Shown here piece after piece: positions 19,380 to 29,124 of a stretch of 56,803 nucleotides of DNA. The DNA comes from an uncultured archaeon (lineage in GTDB: Archaea; Nanobdellota; Nanobdellia; Pacearchaeales; GW2011-AR1): positions 1 through 56,803 of the forward strand of contig CABMHR010000002.1 of assembly GCA_902386025.1 (NCBI GenBank), read 5' to 3'. The notes under the pieces were generated by a model. The model was given only the letters and a program-made list of their open reading frames with translations. It had not been told where the DNA came from and did no database searches. Made by a program: the position numbers and the translations under genes. The first letter of the stretch is position 1. Each line of letters begins with the position of its first letter.

Positions 19380-20165
19380 TTAATTAGAAAATACGCATTC
19401 ACCTGATGCTACATTCCATATGTCATATCCCTTGTCTTTGCAGCACGCGTCATTATAGCCTGGAGTTACTGTTCCACAACTTGCTCCAACAAGCTGTTTT
19501 TCTTCATCTTTTGTCAAAAATTCCCACCAATGAGGTTTGCTTGTGCTGATTATCTCTCCTGTTGCTGAATCAATTTCTGCCCTTACTTTTATCTTAAGGG
19601 GGATAAAGAAAAAAAGTTTTGATTTCTTTTTTCCTTCATAGGTATAAGTTCCATTCTCGCTTAAAGTTATATTGTCTTCTTCAAGAATTTTTGAAGTTTT
19701 TTCAATTAATTTTTCTTTAATTTGATAAGGGAGCATTTTTACCTCTCTTGTTTCATTATTTTTGAAAGTTCCATAAAGTTTTCCATCTTCTGATTTGTAT
19801 AATGTAACATTAGTTGACATATTCTTCCCTTTAATCTGAACAATTATATTCTCTGACTTGCCTGCATAAATAGTCATTTCTCTTGTTCTGTTTTTTAACT
19901 CGCATTTTATCATGCTTCCTGTGCAAGTGCAGTTATCAGGACATTCTCCATTTTTCAATTCTGTTTTTATTTTGTTCTTATCTGTAACCACTTTTCTGAT
20001 TTGTGATTCATTTAAGTTATAATTATTTCCTTTGTAATTTGAGATTACAGAATGTTGATTTTCTTCTGGGCTTTCATTATTATTGGAGTTTAATGCAGCA
20101 GAAGCCATTATAGCAAAACTAACTGCAAATATAAAAACTCCGCTTGTCATCACTGCTTTTTTCAT
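19380..20165 (-). CDS. Exported Cys-containing hypothetical protein
   Basis: Signal-like MKKAVMTSGVFIFAVSFAIMASAA; CPDNCTCTGSMIKC; start moved to avoid overlap with aIF2-gamma. Confidence 0.55.
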   Translation of the reverse strand: MKKAVMTSGVFIFAVSFAIMASAALNSNNNESPEENQHSVISNYKGNNYNLNESQIRKVVTDKNKIKTELKNGECPDNCTCTGSMIKCELKNRTREMTIYAGKSENIIVQIKGKNMSTNVTLYKSEDGKLYGTFKNNETREVKMLPYQIKEKLIEKTSKILEEDNITLSENGTYTYEGKKKSKLFFFIPLKIKVRAEIDSATGEIISTSKPHWWEFLTKDEEKQLVGASCGTVTPGYNDACCKDKGYDIWNVASGECVFSN

Positions 20166-20199
20166 ATATAATCTTGGAATTAAAAATTTATAAAGATAT

Positions 20200-21393
20200 C
20201 TAAATGACTTCCCCAAACCCAATCAGCCTCCAGTGGCTGTTGACATTTCTTGCAAGCCCCACATTATCCCCTTTGATTGAAACTATTGGGATATTTAGCG
20301 CAAGTTCAATTTCATCTTTGTTTATTCTTTCAATCGTTCCGACTGTGATTGTTGTTCCGACACTTAACATCAGCATCTCTTTTGTTTTAAGGGGGATTAC
20401 TTCCTTGTGCTCTGAAATTCCAAGCACTTCTTTGAATAATTTTGTTTTTATCTTCATTTTGTAGCTTATTTCTGGAAGTTTTCCTTTTAATCCTGCAATG
20501 CATCCTGACAAAGAATCTGCTTTTGTCAAAAAAGAATCAAGTTCTGTTTCAATTGATATGCTTGCTCCTGGAGAAACTTCATTCAGAGATTCGCTTCCTC
20601 TGTGAAGAGACAGGACTTTTGTTGTGAGTGTTTGATAAGTCTGCTGATTTGCTTTCTTTATGCTTAATCCAGGTTTTATTTCTATCTCGTCTCCAACTTT
20701 TAATTTTCCTTTTTTAAGAATCCCCCCCAAAACTCCTCCGTGCAGTTTTTCTGCAGGTGTTCCTGGGCGATTGATGTCAAAACTTCTTGCAATTAAAAAT
20801 ACCGGCTCTGATTCAGAATCTCTTTTTGGAATTTCAAGTTTTGCAAGTTCTTCAATCAATTTGTCAAGATTTATTTCCTGCTGGGCAGACAAGGGGATTA
20901 TAGGAGCATTTTCTGCAATTGTCCCCTTTACAAACTCTTTTATTTCTTTGTAATTCTTCAATGCCTGCTCTTTATCAACCAAGTCTATCTTGTTCTGAAC
21001 AATTATTATTTCTTTTATTTTTTTTGCCTGAAGTGCTGTGAAATGCTCGCGTGTCTGGGGTTTTATCCCTTCATTTGCTGCTATGACAAGAATTGCTGCA
21101 TCAATTATTGCGGCTCCTGAAAGCATTGTCGCCATCAGCATTTCGTGCCCTGGTGCGTCAATAAAACTAATATATCTGAATGGGATTCCTTTTCCTTTGT
21201 TGTTGTAGCTATTTCCTTCTTTTGAAATAGTCATTTCTGTATACCCCAGCTTGATTGTGATTCCTCTTTTCAGCTCCTCTGAATGAGTATCTGGAAACTT
21301 TCCAGTAAGCTTGGAAAGAAGAGTTGTTTTTCCGTGGTCAATATGTCCCACAACTCCCACATTTAATTCAGGAATGGTTTCTTTGCTATTCAT
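20200..21393 (-). CDS. eif2g: Translation initiation factor aIF2 subunit gamma
   Basis: VGVVGHIDHGKTTLLSKLTG; FIDAPGHEMLMATMLSGAAIIDAAILVIAANEGIKPQTREHFTAL. Confidence 0.92.
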   Translation of the reverse strand: MNSKETIPELNVGVVGHIDHGKTTLLSKLTGKFPDTHSEELKRGITIKLGYTEMTISKEGNSYNNKGKGIPFRYISFIDAPGHEMLMATMLSGAAIIDAAILVIAANEGIKPQTREHFTALQAKKIKEIIIVQNKIDLVDKEQALKNYKEIKEFVKGTIAENAPIIPLSAQQEINLDKLIEELAKLEIPKRDSESEPVFLIARSFDINRPGTPAEKLHGGVLGGILKKGKLKVGDEIEIKPGLSIKKANQQTYQTLTTKVLSLHRGSESLNEVSPGASISIETELDSFLTKADSLSGCIAGLKGKLPEISYKMKIKTKLFKEVLGISEHKEVIPLKTKEMLMLSVGTTITVGTIERINKDEIELALNIPIVSIKGDNVGLARNVNSHWRLIGFGEVI

Positions 21394-21499
21394 AAAAATT
21401 TGAGAATAAGTTAATTAAAAAAGGTTTGTATTCACTCGCGTTGTTCGCAGATTGATATATCTGTTAATGATAAAAGAATTATGCAACAGGGATATATTT

Positions 21500-21964
21500 T
21501 TATTCTGCAGGTTTTTCTTCTGCCTTAGCTTCTGGCTTTTCTTTTGGCTTGTTCTGTTCTGGAAAAATTTCATCAAGTTTTTTGCTTCCTTCTTTCAGAA
21601 TTTTAAGATTAATCTGGACAATTGCAGGAGAGATAACTTTCCCTCTTACTGTTTTTCTCATTCTCAATCCTTTTGGCTTAAAATTTGAAACTTTCTTTTT
21701 TCCTTCTCTTCTTGAACGCTTGTGCATTGCCTTTCCATATCCAAGCAGGACTTTTTTTAATGCTGAACCTTCAACACTTTCAAGAGAAGTAAAACCAGCG
21801 CTGTCGCTTGTTCCTGTAATCTCAAATTCATATCCGTTTAGTTCTGGATTGAATTCCTTTCCTTCTATCTTGTTATGAAGTTCCTTGCCTATGAATTCTT
21901 CGCTGTCTGATTCCAAATGGTAAGTCTTTCCGTTTTTTCCCGCGATGTTTATTTTAAATACCAT
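21500..21964 (-). CDS. rps6e: Ribosomal protein S6e with extended C terminus
   Basis: MVFKINIAGKNGKTYHLE...GFTSLESVEGSALKKVLLGYGKAMHKRSRREGKKK. Confidence 0.85.
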   Translation of the reverse strand: MVFKINIAGKNGKTYHLESDSEEFIGKELHNKIEGKEFNPELNGYEFEITGTSDSAGFTSLESVEGSALKKVLLGYGKAMHKRSRREGKKKVSNFKPKGLRMRKTVRGKVISPAIVQINLKILKEGSKKLDEIFPEQNKPKEKPEAKAEEKPAE

Positions 21965-21998
21965 ATTAATGTATTGAGAAAATTGGTTTTTAAACTTT

Positions 21999-23753
21999 TC
22001 ACATCCCCCATTCAGGGTTCTTTTTTCTCTTGATTTCTGCAATCTCGCCCAATATTTTCATCTCTCCCGAAGACAGCAAATCTCTGTTTTTCTTAAAATT
22101 TCTAAACTGCTTTTCCCCAATATCTGAATAAAGAAACTTCCTGTCTTTGAGTTCTTTTTCAAAATTAACCCCTGGAATTGAAATTGCAACTTCCATCCCT
22201 TCTGTTGCTTCGCTTATGGAAGTTTTATCTGACTGGATGTTTTTTACTCTTCCTATTTTGCTTTCTTCTTCATCAATAAATGTTGTATTGGGGTTTAATT
22301 TTCCTGCTTCAACTCTAACCCCAAAAATTGCGGGTTTTGTTGCACGGAAAACATACTGATGAAGAATATTCAGTTTGCATAAAGTTGCAAGCTCCATCAG
22401 CTTCAATTTTTCAATCTCTTTCTTTTTTTCTAATCTAAATTCTTCAAGCTTTTCAATAAGCCTGTAAACAACTTCTTCTGTTATTACCTTTATTTTTGTT
22501 CCTGTCAAAAGCTCTTTTGCATCTTCATTAACTGAAACATTAAAACCAAGAATTATTGCATCCAATTCATCTATTTCAAGATTTGCTTTTGCTGATGAAA
22601 AATCTGCCTTGTTTATATTTCCAATTCCTGCTTTAAGAACAGGGATGTTGCTTTGCTTTAACAAAACTAAAAGTGCCTCCAAGCTTCCAAGAGAATCTGC
22701 TTTTGCAATTATTCCTTTATTTTGTGTTTTTATTGTTTCAGTCAGTTCTTTCCTGAAAATTTCCTTTACTTTTTCCTTGTCTCCTGTATAAGACAAGAAA
22801 GGCATTCCTGGGAGAATATCCATCTTCTCGCTGAACTGCATTCTTATTCCTGTTGCAGCTGTGACATTTTCTTTTGCTTTGAATTTTGTGCTTAGTGGCT
22901 GAATTTCCTCAATTGAACGAATTTTTGTTATTATTGGATTTCCTTCTATGTTTGCAACAGCAATTTCATCATTTTTTCCAATCTCTCCGTCATACAAAAT
23001 TGCTTCTGCATAATCGTTTGATTTTTCTTTTTTAACTTCAAGAACAACACCTTTTGCTTCTTTCCCCAACTTCAGCCTCTCTGCAAGATACTTCTGGCTT
23101 AAACCGCAGAGCATCATCATCAATTCCTGAATTCCTTCTCCTGTTCTTGCTGAACAGGGAATCATTGCAATCTTTTTCGTGAAATCTTCTATATTATAAA
23201 ATAAATCAGAATCAAACCCGTAATTGCTTAATGAACCCTCTATTGTCATATATCTTTCATCAAAAAGCGATTTTACATTCAAAGGCTGAGATTCAATATT
23301 TTTCTGCAAGCCTATATTTGAATCTTTGTTTGTTCTCCATCCAGAAATATTGTCTATTTTATTCAGCGCAATAAGGAAAGGAGTTTTATTGAATTTTAAT
23401 ATCTGAATTACTTCTGCTGTCTGGGGTTTTATTCCTTCGTTTATGTCAATTACAAGAATTGCCAAATCAGCCAAGCTTCCTCCTCTCTTTCTTAAATTGG
23501 TAAAAGCGGCGTGTCCAGGAGTATCAATAAACAGAAATCCCGGAATTTCAAGTTTTATTCCTTTTTTTGCAATTAAAGAACAGGCTTTTTCTATCTGCTC
23601 TTTTGGATATAATGTGAAGGAAATTTTCTGGGTTATTCCTCCTGCTTCGCTCTCCTGAAGAGAGCTACCTCTAAAATAATCAAGAATGCTTGTCTTTCCG
23701 TGGTCCACGTGCCCGCAGATTGTCACAATTGGCTGGCGGATTTTTTGAGTCAT
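21999..23753 (-). CDS. infB: Translation initiation factor aIF5B
   Basis: RQPIVTICGHVDHGKTSILDYFRGS; FIDTPGHAAFTNLRKRGGSLADLAILVIDINEGIKPQT. Confidence 0.93.
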   Translation of the reverse strand: MTQKIRQPIVTICGHVDHGKTSILDYFRGSSLQESEAGGITQKISFTLYPKEQIEKACSLIAKKGIKLEIPGFLFIDTPGHAAFTNLRKRGGSLADLAILVIDINEGIKPQTAEVIQILKFNKTPFLIALNKIDNISGWRTNKDSNIGLQKNIESQPLNVKSLFDERYMTIEGSLSNYGFDSDLFYNIEDFTKKIAMIPCSARTGEGIQELMMMLCGLSQKYLAERLKLGKEAKGVVLEVKKEKSNDYAEAILYDGEIGKNDEIAVANIEGNPIITKIRSIEEIQPLSTKFKAKENVTAATGIRMQFSEKMDILPGMPFLSYTGDKEKVKEIFRKELTETIKTQNKGIIAKADSLGSLEALLVLLKQSNIPVLKAGIGNINKADFSSAKANLEIDELDAIILGFNVSVNEDAKELLTGTKIKVITEEVVYRLIEKLEEFRLEKKKEIEKLKLMELATLCKLNILHQYVFRATKPAIFGVRVEAGKLNPNTTFIDEEESKIGRVKNIQSDKTSISEATEGMEVAISIPGVNFEKELKDRKFLYSDIGEKQFRNFKKNRDLLSSGEMKILGEIAEIKRKKNPEWGM

Positions 23754-23829
23754 AAGAATAAGAAAAGAGGGCAGGTTAAAAAGTTTGTGAATTCAAAAGT
23801 TATAAAAGACGAGATTTATTCCTTAAAAT

Positions 23830-24126
23830 ATGAATAATATGCTTAAAGAAGTTCAGGAAAAATATGAACTGGAACTGGAAAAAGCGATTAATGAAATTAA
23901 GAAATCCAGAGCAAAGTTAGTTATGCTTCAGTTCCCAGACGGGCTTAAAATTTATGCAACTGCTATTGCCGATTATCTTAAAGAAAAAACAAAAGCTGAA
24001 TTCTTAATCTGGTTTGGAAGCTGCTACGGAGCCTGCGATATTCCTGCAGAAGTTGGAAATTTAAATCCTAAAGTTGATTTAATTATTCAATTTGGGCACA
24101 ATGAACTAATGCCTTCTTATCTTTAG
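23830..24126 (+). pseudogene. N-terminal fragment of a Dph2-like diphthamide biosynthesis protein
   Basis: MLQFPDGLKIYATAIADYLKEKTKAEFLIWFGSCYGACDIPAEVGN...DLIIQFGHNELMPSYL then stop; only about 98 aa. Confidence 0.6.
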
Positions 24127-24179
24127 TGTCATATCAAGTAGTGATATATCTTTTTAACTTGTTTTTCTATTTTCTTATA

Positions 24180-24476
24180 ATGAAAGAGGTGGATTCCAAT
24201 ATTGAAAAATTGAAAAGAGGGGATGCAAAAAGTTTGGATATGATAATGAAAATGAGGGCAATAAGGGAGCATTATCTTGAAAGTTATGAAGAAATTGCAG
24301 ATTTTAGAAAAAAGATTCAGCCGTGGATTGAGAGAGGATTTGTTTCTAAAAATTTTGAAGTAAATCCAGACAGCCCCTTGGAGCAGGAATTTTGCTATTC
24401 ATTAACTTCTCTTGGGAAACAATATTATCAGGATTTAAATCCAATTCATGAGGAAAGCGATTCCTGTCAGGAATAA
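24180..24476 (+). CDS. Hypothetical protein
   Basis: Intact ORF from ATG at 24180; charged, soluble. Confidence 0.45.
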   Translation: MKEVDSNIEKLKRGDAKSLDMIMKMRAIREHYLESYEEIADFRKKIQPWIERGFVSKNFEVNPDSPLEQEFCYSLTSLGKQYYQDLNPIHEESDSCQE

Positions 24477-25145
24477 TAAAATTCCTGCAATTAGATGAAA
24501 TATTCTGACATTTTTTTCTTTCCACTGGACTATGTTTTCTGCTGTTGTGAATCCTTTGTAAACTATAAAAGTGATTATTATCAAAGGCAGAACTGCTATC
24601 AAATTGAAATACAACAGCCACGGCAATGCTCCAATTAATCCTAATTTTGAAAGAGATTCTGTTGCAACCAGCAACGGAGTCATTGTGCACGGGCTTAAAA
24701 AAAGAGTGATAATAAATCCAATTAAGAAAGCCCCTAAAGGAGAAGTTATTTTTTGAATAATTCTTTTTGCTTTTGTCCTCATCCATATCGGCATTTCTGT
24801 TGCGAATCCTCCTGGGCGGTAAAAGAAAAAATCTTTAATCTGCAATCCTCCTACAAGCATTGACAGCACAGCGAAAGTATATTTTATATAAATTGAACCT
24901 TGCCTAAGCATTCCTGCAAATGCCTGAAACAACTGAACTAAAACTATTCCGTAAAACAAATATCCAAGATATACTGCCAGAATAAAAGCCAGCCCTGCAA
25001 ACAAGACTTTTTTCTTTTTTTCCTGATTTTGCGTTAGAATTGTTACAAGAACAAGAACAAGCATTGCAATCTGGCACGGATTTACAGAATTAACAAGTGC
25101 GAGAGAAGTTATCTTTCCAAAAGTTAAAATATTTTCCACTACCAT
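24435..25145 (-). CDS. CcdA/DsbD-like membrane protein
   Basis: Multi-TM with SLALVNSVNPCQIAML and FLSPCTMTPLL cysteine motifs. Confidence 0.75.
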   Translation of the reverse strand: MVVENILTFGKITSLALVNSVNPCQIAMLVLVLVTILTQNQEKKKKVLFAGLAFILAVYLGYLFYGIVLVQLFQAFAGMLRQGSIYIKYTFAVLSMLVGGLQIKDFFFYRPGGFATEMPIWMRTKAKRIIQKITSPLGAFLIGFIITLFLSPCTMTPLLVATESLSKLGLIGALPWLLYFNLIAVLPLIIITFIVYKGFTTAENIVQWKEKNVRIFHLIAGILLFLTGIAFLMNWI

Positions 25146-25184
25146 ATAAATTATAATAAAAAAGAAGTTTTAAATGTTTTTGAA

Positions 25185-25559
25185 CTATTCTGAATAATTT
25201 GTTAATTTCTTAAGTTCATCTATTGTCTCAACACCGATATATGCTTTTCCTTCAATTATCCAAGTTGGTGTTGCTTTAATTTCTGCAGCAGCACACGCCT
25301 GCTGATTTTCTGAACTTGCAAGGCAGTCAATAATATTCAAGTATTTTACATTGCTTCCAAACAAATCTTCCTGCTCTTTGCAGTGTATGCATCCTGTCTG
25401 AACATAAAGAACAGAATGTTCTCCTATCCATTTTGCTACTTTCTCTGCATCAGTATCCTGCACTGAAGCACCCTGAAAATTTTTAAAGAAAATTACTCCG
25501 CCTGCTACTGCTAAAATAAGAACAACAAATCCTATTGTGGCTAATTTGTTTTTTTGCAT
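25185..25559 (-). CDS. Membrane-anchored thioredoxin-like protein
   Basis: N-terminal TM; LYVQTGCIHCKEQEDLFG ... KATPTWIIEGKAYIGV. Confidence 0.75.
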   Translation of the reverse strand: MQKNKLATIGFVVLILAVAGGVIFFKNFQGASVQDTDAEKVAKWIGEHSVLYVQTGCIHCKEQEDLFGSNVKYLNIIDCLASSENQQACAAAEIKATPTWIIEGKAYIGVETIDELKKLTNYSE

Positions 25560-25610
25560 ATTTAATAAAATAAATAAGAGATTTTAAATCTTTTGAAGCG
25601 AGGCATCTAA

Positions 25611-25898
25611 TCAGTAATCAGGCATTTCTTCTTCTGGTTCCTGTTTTGATTTTCCGCTGCTTTCTGACGGCTTCAAATCATTTTGAGAAATTGAATTAAT
25701 CATTTCCTTGAACTTTGGAAAGTTCTCTGCTGGAATTCTCAGCCCTTTTTTTGTGGGTCCTGTATATTTCTCGCTTGTTGTGAATTCTCTTATATCAACA
25801 CCAACTTTCCCGTTATATTCTCTTATTCCAATAACAATGTCAGTTACTGCTCCCTGATATTCTCCTTTCTTTATTTTTCCTATGTCTTTATCTGTCAT
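25611..25898 (-). CDS. PC4/p15-like transcriptional coactivator family protein
   Basis: VTDIVIGIREYNGKVGVDIREFTTSEKYTGPTKKGLRIPAENFPKF. Confidence 0.7.
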   Translation of the reverse strand: MTDKDIGKIKKGEYQGAVTDIVIGIREYNGKVGVDIREFTTSEKYTGPTKKGLRIPAENFPKFKEMINSISQNDLKPSESSGKSKQEPEEEMPDY

Positions 25899-26002
25899 TT
25901 TACTCTTTAATGAACGAGTTATTTAAATGTTTTTGTATCTTCATTATTAGCTATATTCTGAAGTATAATTAAGGTTAAAAACATAGCCTGCCTGTTATTT
26001 CT

Positions 26003-26146
26003 ATGATAGATGAATGTCCAAAATGCCACGGAACAGGTGTCGTAAAAGAACCAAACGGAAGCATCCACACCTGCTGGGACTGCCTTCAAAAAGGAAAAAT
26101 GGATGTTCATTCAGATAAAGTTCCTGATTCTAAAATCAAGGTTTAG
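26003..26146 (+). CDS. 47-aa double-CxxC zinc-finger-like small protein, not in ORF track
   Basis: MIDECPKCHGTGVVKEPNGSIHTCWDCLQKGKMDVHSDKVPDSKIKV. Confidence 0.6.
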   Translation: MIDECPKCHGTGVVKEPNGSIHTCWDCLQKGKMDVHSDKVPDSKIKV

Positions 26147-26390
26147 GAGAAAGCAATCTTGTAGTCAAGCTGAATTTTGAATTTCTTTCTTGCAGTTCAT
26201 TTTCTATTTCTGTTAAAACTTCCTTATTGCTTAATATAATCCTTCTCCCCATTTTAATATAAGTTATAACAGCTTCGCCTTTTTGATACAATATAAAATT
26301 TCTTTCCTCTATCAATTGTTTGCATCCTTTAAGATATTTATCAAGAAATTCCTTGTCAACTCGTTCAAGAACATAAACTGCTTCTTTCAT
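26136..26390 (-). CDS. Hypothetical protein
   Basis: Intact ORF abutting rps10. Confidence 0.45.
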   Translation of the reverse strand: MKEAVYVLERVDKEFLDKYLKGCKQLIEERNFILYQKGEAVITYIKMGRRIILSNKEVLTEIENELQERNSKFSLTTRLLSPKP

Positions 26391-26698
26391 CAGTCTTTCA
26401 TCTCTATTTTGATATTTACATTTTTTGGAATATACATTTTCATTATGTTGTGAAGGATTTTTTCGTTTGCAGGCAAATCAATCAATCTTTTGTGTATCCT
26501 CATTTCAAATCTGTCAAATGTTGCTGTGCCGTTTCCGCAGGGTGATTTTCTTGTTGTTATTTTGAGCTTTTTTGTAGGCAATGGAACAGGCCCGCTTACT
26601 GCAATTCCTGATTTTTTGGCGATATCTTTGATAGATTCACAAATAGCATTAAGACTTTCTATGTCTGTGCTGTTAAGTTTGATTCTCACTTTAGTCAT
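26390..26698 (-). CDS. rps10: Ribosomal protein S10
   Basis: VRIKLNSTDIESLNAICESIKDIAKKSGIAVSGPVPLPTKKLKITTRKSPCGNGTATFDRFEMRIHKRLIDL. Confidence 0.93.
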   Translation of the reverse strand: MTKVRIKLNSTDIESLNAICESIKDIAKKSGIAVSGPVPLPTKKLKITTRKSPCGNGTATFDRFEMRIHKRLIDLPANEKILHNIMKMYIPKNVNIKIEMKD

Positions 26699-26784
26699 AA
26701 GATAAAAATTAGAAGATAGTTTAAAAACTTTTTGTGTTCGGATTATTCAGGAAAATTTAAATAGAACTTTCCCGTCTGAACATA

Positions 26785-28068
26785 ATGATTGACATCAAGC
26801 TTATTAGGGAAAATCCCGACATAGTAAAAGAGAATATAAAGAAGAAATTTCAGACAGAAAAACTGCCTCTTGTTGATAAAGTAATCAAACTTGATGAAGA
26901 ATGGAGAAAGTTAAAATATCAAGAAGATGAATTAAGAAGCAGAAGGAATAACATATCAAACGAGATAAGCGAGGCAAAGAAAGCGAAGAAAAATGTTTCT
27001 GAACTTCTAAAAAATGCAAAAGAGATTCCAGAAGAGATAGGAAAGATTGGAGAAAAAAAAGAGAATTTGGAAAGACAGATTAAAGAAATTATGATGACTA
27101 TCCCCAATATAATTGACAAATCTGTTCCTCTCGGGAAGGATGACTCCCAAAATGTTGAACTGAAAAAATTTGGAGCTCCAAAAGTTTCAAGATATGAAAT
27201 TATCCAGCACGCTGAACTTGCTGAAAAATTAAACGGGGCTGATTTTGATTCTGCAAAAGAAATTTCAGGAAATGGATTTTATTTTCTTACAGGAGACTTT
27301 GCGCTTCTTCATTCTGCAATGCTTGCTTTTGCAAGAGATTATATGATAAAGAAAGGATTTGAATATGTAATTCCTCCTTTTATGATAAGAAAAAAAGTTG
27401 TGGAAGGAGTTATGTCATTCAAGGAAATGGATGCGATGATGTATAAGATTGACAATGATGACTTGTATCTAATAGGAACATCTGAACATTCAATGATTGG
27501 AAGATTTATCAACAGGACAATTTCTGGAAAAAAAATTCCACTGCTTATGACAAGCTATTCACCCTGTTTCAGAAAAGAAGTCGGGAGCCACGGAATAGAG
27601 CAAAAAGGATTTTACAGACTGCACCAGTTTGAGAAGCAGGAAATGATTGTTATATGCGAGCCAGAGGATTCTTACAAATTTTACAGCAAGATGCTGAATT
27701 ATACAGTTGAAGTTTTTAGGAAGTTGAATATTCCTGTAAGAACTCTTGAATGCTGTTCTGGAGATTTGGCTGATTTGAAGGCAAAATCAGCAGATGTTGA
27801 AGCCTGGAGTCCTAGGCAGAAAAAATATTTTGAAGTTGGAAGCTGTTCCAATCTTACAGATGCACAAGCAAGAAGACTGAACATAAGAATTGAAGGGAAG
27901 GGAAAAATTTATCTTGCACATACCTTGAATAACACTGTCCTTGCTTCTCCAAGAGCTTTGATTGCATTTCTTGAAAATAATCAGCAGAAAGACGGGAGCA
28001 TAAAAATCCCTGCTGCCCTGCAGAAGTATATGCTTGGGAAAAAGTTTATAGGAAAAAAAGAGAAATAA
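26785..28068 (+). CDS. serS: Seryl-tRNA synthetase
   Basis: MIDIKLIRENPDIVKENIKKK; class II motifs CFRKEVGSHGIEQKGFYRLHQFEKQEM; HTLNNTVLASPRALIAFLENNQQKDGSIKIP. Confidence 0.95.
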   Translation: MIDIKLIRENPDIVKENIKKKFQTEKLPLVDKVIKLDEEWRKLKYQEDELRSRRNNISNEISEAKKAKKNVSELLKNAKEIPEEIGKIGEKKENLERQIKEIMMTIPNIIDKSVPLGKDDSQNVELKKFGAPKVSRYEIIQHAELAEKLNGADFDSAKEISGNGFYFLTGDFALLHSAMLAFARDYMIKKGFEYVIPPFMIRKKVVEGVMSFKEMDAMMYKIDNDDLYLIGTSEHSMIGRFINRTISGKKIPLLMTSYSPCFRKEVGSHGIEQKGFYRLHQFEKQEMIVICEPEDSYKFYSKMLNYTVEVFRKLNIPVRTLECCSGDLADLKAKSADVEAWSPRQKKYFEVGSCSNLTDAQARRLNIRIEGKGKIYLAHTLNNTVLASPRALIAFLENNQQKDGSIKIPAALQKYMLGKKFIGKKEK

Positions 28069-28338
28069 TTACAACTCAAACTCATCAATGAAATTAACTA
28101 TTGTGCTGTATTTTTCCAGAAATTTAAATCCCTTGTTTGTCAGTGAAATAAAATTTTCCCCTTTGTGATTTGTTTTTTCTACAAAATTCTTTGCCGTAAG
28201 TTCAGCCAGATATTCTTTGAATCTTGCTGTTGAAGTATTTGATTTTCTTAAAAGAGGAGTTGGCTTAATCAGGTTGTTGCTTTTTTGTATGGTTTTTAGT
28301 ATGTCATAGGTTATGTCCAATTTTCCTCTCTTCGCCAT
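28069..28338 (-). CDS. Winged-helix DNA-binding protein
   Basis: DITYDILKTIQKSN...TSTARFKEYLAELTAKNFVEKTNHKGENFISLTNKGFKFLEKY. Confidence 0.7.
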   Translation of the reverse strand: MAKRGKLDITYDILKTIQKSNNLIKPTPLLRKSNTSTARFKEYLAELTAKNFVEKTNHKGENFISLTNKGFKFLEKYSTIVNFIDEFEL

Positions 28339-28339
28339 T

Positions 28340-29026
28340 TTAGTCAGAACCTGCTTTTTTCAATACCTTGTAAAGTATCATAAGGAATATGAATTCTGAA
28401 GTAAGATAAATAAAAAACTGGATTGTCTGCAGGAATTCTGGAATTAAAATATCAATTATGTTCAATATCCAGAAAAATGAAAGCAATAAATAAATTATGT
28501 AAAGATTATGCCCTTTTGTTTTCTTCTTCGCGTCCTTGCGGGATATATAAACTGTGCTTAGCACTGCAACAAAAAGAATAAGGTTTATTCCTAAATAAAT
28601 CCACGAATTTCTCAATAAAATAACAGCTAATGAGATAACAAAAGCTGACAGATGGAACAGATAAATCCTGCTGGAATTCTCTCCCCATTTCTTCCACATC
28701 ACGCTGTAAAGAAGGAAGAAAATTGCCAGTGAACTGAAATACATAAATGCAAACAGAGTTAAGTTTCCAAAAAACATAGGGGAGAATTCGTGTATCTCTC
28801 TTAAGCTGAAATAATCCAGCACAAATTTTATGAAGGACCTGAAAAAATATGCGACAGCAAAAAACAAAAAAGAAAGCCTGAAATATTTAATTCCCTTGTA
28901 AGAACTTAATTCATACAGCTCTTTTGTCCCGAAATAAATCATCAAACTGCAGATTATTATTACAAATGAATAAATTAATTCTGCTCCGAATCCAAGCATC
29001 GTTAGGTGTTCTATAAACGGGGGCAT
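28340..29026 (-). CDS. Multi-TM membrane protein of unknown function
   Basis: About seven hydrophobic helices, abutting wHTH gene. Confidence 0.6.
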   Translation of the reverse strand: MPPFIEHLTMLGFGAELIYSFVIIICSLMIYFGTKELYELSSYKGIKYFRLSFLFFAVAYFFRSFIKFVLDYFSLREIHEFSPMFFGNLTLFAFMYFSSLAIFFLLYSVMWKKWGENSSRIYLFHLSAFVISLAVILLRNSWIYLGINLILFVAVLSTVYISRKDAKKKTKGHNLYIIYLLLSFFWILNIIDILIPEFLQTIQFFIYLTSEFIFLMILYKVLKKAGSD

Positions 29027-29073
29027 TCTATTATTATACCACTGAAATATTCTATTTAAACATTTATAACTCG

Positions 29074-29092
29074 GGTGGATTTCAAGTCCATC
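29074..29092. promoter_or_regulatory. Dyad GGTGGA-N7-TCCATC, possible operator
   Basis: Related to the dyad at 29452-29478 and next to TATA-like TTTATAA. Confidence 0.45.
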
Positions 29093-29124
29093 TTGTTTAA
29101 AAATAAAAATTGCAGTTTAACTTT

